From positions 1 through 6,818 of the forward strand of contig JABJQE010000279.1 of NCBI GenBank assembly GCA_018663565.1: DNA of 6,818 nt, in the 5' to 3' direction. Origin of the DNA: Phycisphaerae bacterium (lineage in GTDB: Bacteria; Planctomycetota; Phycisphaerae; Phycisphaerales; SM1A02). Each line of letters starts with the position of its first letter. The stretch's first letter is position 1. Both the position numbers and the translations under genes were made by a program. The notes below the pieces were generated by a model. The model was not told the origin of the DNA. It saw only the letters and a program-made list of their open reading frames with translations, and ran no database searches. Shown piece after piece: positions 6,544 to 6,818 of the stretch.

Positions 6544-6818
6544 ACCTGAGAAGTCAACTCGCCGCCCGCCGATTGGGTGCATCGCGATCGTGGCCGTATT
6601 GGTCATTGGATTGGTCTTTGTGGGAGTTTCCATCTTCCGCCTCAATGTCATGGTCACCGACTACCAGTCGCAATTCCAAGGAGACGACTGGACCACGCTC
6701 GAAGGCAAGATCATTGATCAAGACACGCCTATCACCTCCCAGACGCTCGTATTTGGAGGCGATATCACACTGCATGGTGCCACCACTGACCTCGCCATCC
6801 TTGGAGGAGATGCTGTGC
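6521..6818 (+). CDS. Membrane-anchored protein with beta-repeat-like domain, 3' end outside the window
   Basis: Only the first 99 codons are present; the frame stays open to the last base. A short basic N-terminus (to about residue 16) is followed by one membrane helix (about 18-39), then an extracytoplasmic or cytoplasmic domain. From about residue 58 the sequence shows short valine/isoleucine strands alternating with glycine pairs: LEGKI, LVFGGDI, LHGATTDLAILGGDAV. This rhythm resembles bactofilins and related polymer-forming or right-handed beta-helix proteins, but too little is present to decide. GTG at 6521 is chosen for its well-placed GAGGAG; ATG at 6533 in the same frame is the alternative and would give MSTEPEK. 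With the GTG start it overlaps the FixH-like gene by 23 bases; with the ATG, by 11. Its link to respiration is unknown and may be only positional. Confidence 0.6.
   Translation, partial: MTNRMSTEPEKSTRRPPIGCIAIVAVLVIGLVFVGVSIFRLNVMVTDYQSQFQGDDWTTLEGKIIDQDTPITSQTLVFGGDITLHGATTDLAILGGDAV

Overview
The window holds a compact, single-strand (+) respiratory gene cluster: six complete genes and the start of a seventh, with almost no non-coding DNA. It encodes most of a cytochrome bc-type quinol:cytochrome c reductase, followed by maturation proteins for a haem-copper oxidase. The oxidase subunits themselves are not visible. By inference from gene order they lie upstream of base 1 or elsewhere.

Layout. 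Bases 1-837 encode an unnamed multi-pass membrane protein. Bases 834-1589 encode a dihaem cytochrome c lipoprotein. Bases 1603-2157 encode a Rieske iron-sulfur protein with a twin-arginine signal. Bases 2154-3635 encode a cytochrome b whose C-terminus is fused to a monohaem cytochrome c domain. An 86-base gap (3636-3721), the only one of any size, separates this block from a second one. In the second block, 3722-6028 encodes a large membrane protein that joins a CtaG (caa3 assembly) domain to a NosR/NapH/CcoG-like 4Fe-4S domain. Bases 6025-6543 encode a FixH/YtkA-like protein. From 6521 to the window end runs the N-terminus of a membrane-anchored, glycine-rich beta-repeat-like protein, possibly bactofilin-like.

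How the genes work together. The Rieske protein and cytochrome b would oxidise quinol. Electrons would pass to the haem c tethered to cytochrome b, then to the dihaem lipoprotein, then to a terminal oxidase. Several features point to a b6-like, probably menaquinol-oxidising enzyme: 15-residue histidine spacing in helix D, seven predicted helices, PDFY in place of PEWY, and a Rieske cluster loop with Gly where high-potential proteins have Ser. The second block looks like copper-site assembly. CtaG-type proteins are needed for caa3 oxidase formation. CcoG-type Fe-S proteins reduce copper for cbb3 oxidase, and FixH/CcoH proteins sit next to CcoG. Here the first two activities appear to be on one chain, with a FixH-like gene directly behind.

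Organism. The sequence is from an aerobic (or aerobically respiring) bacterium of moderately high GC. The protein style (unnamed membrane protein, dihaem lipoprotein, Rieske and b/c fusion in series) recalls Planctomycetota, Acidobacteriota or related phyla. This rests on memory of family resemblance, not on a search, and is only a weak placement.
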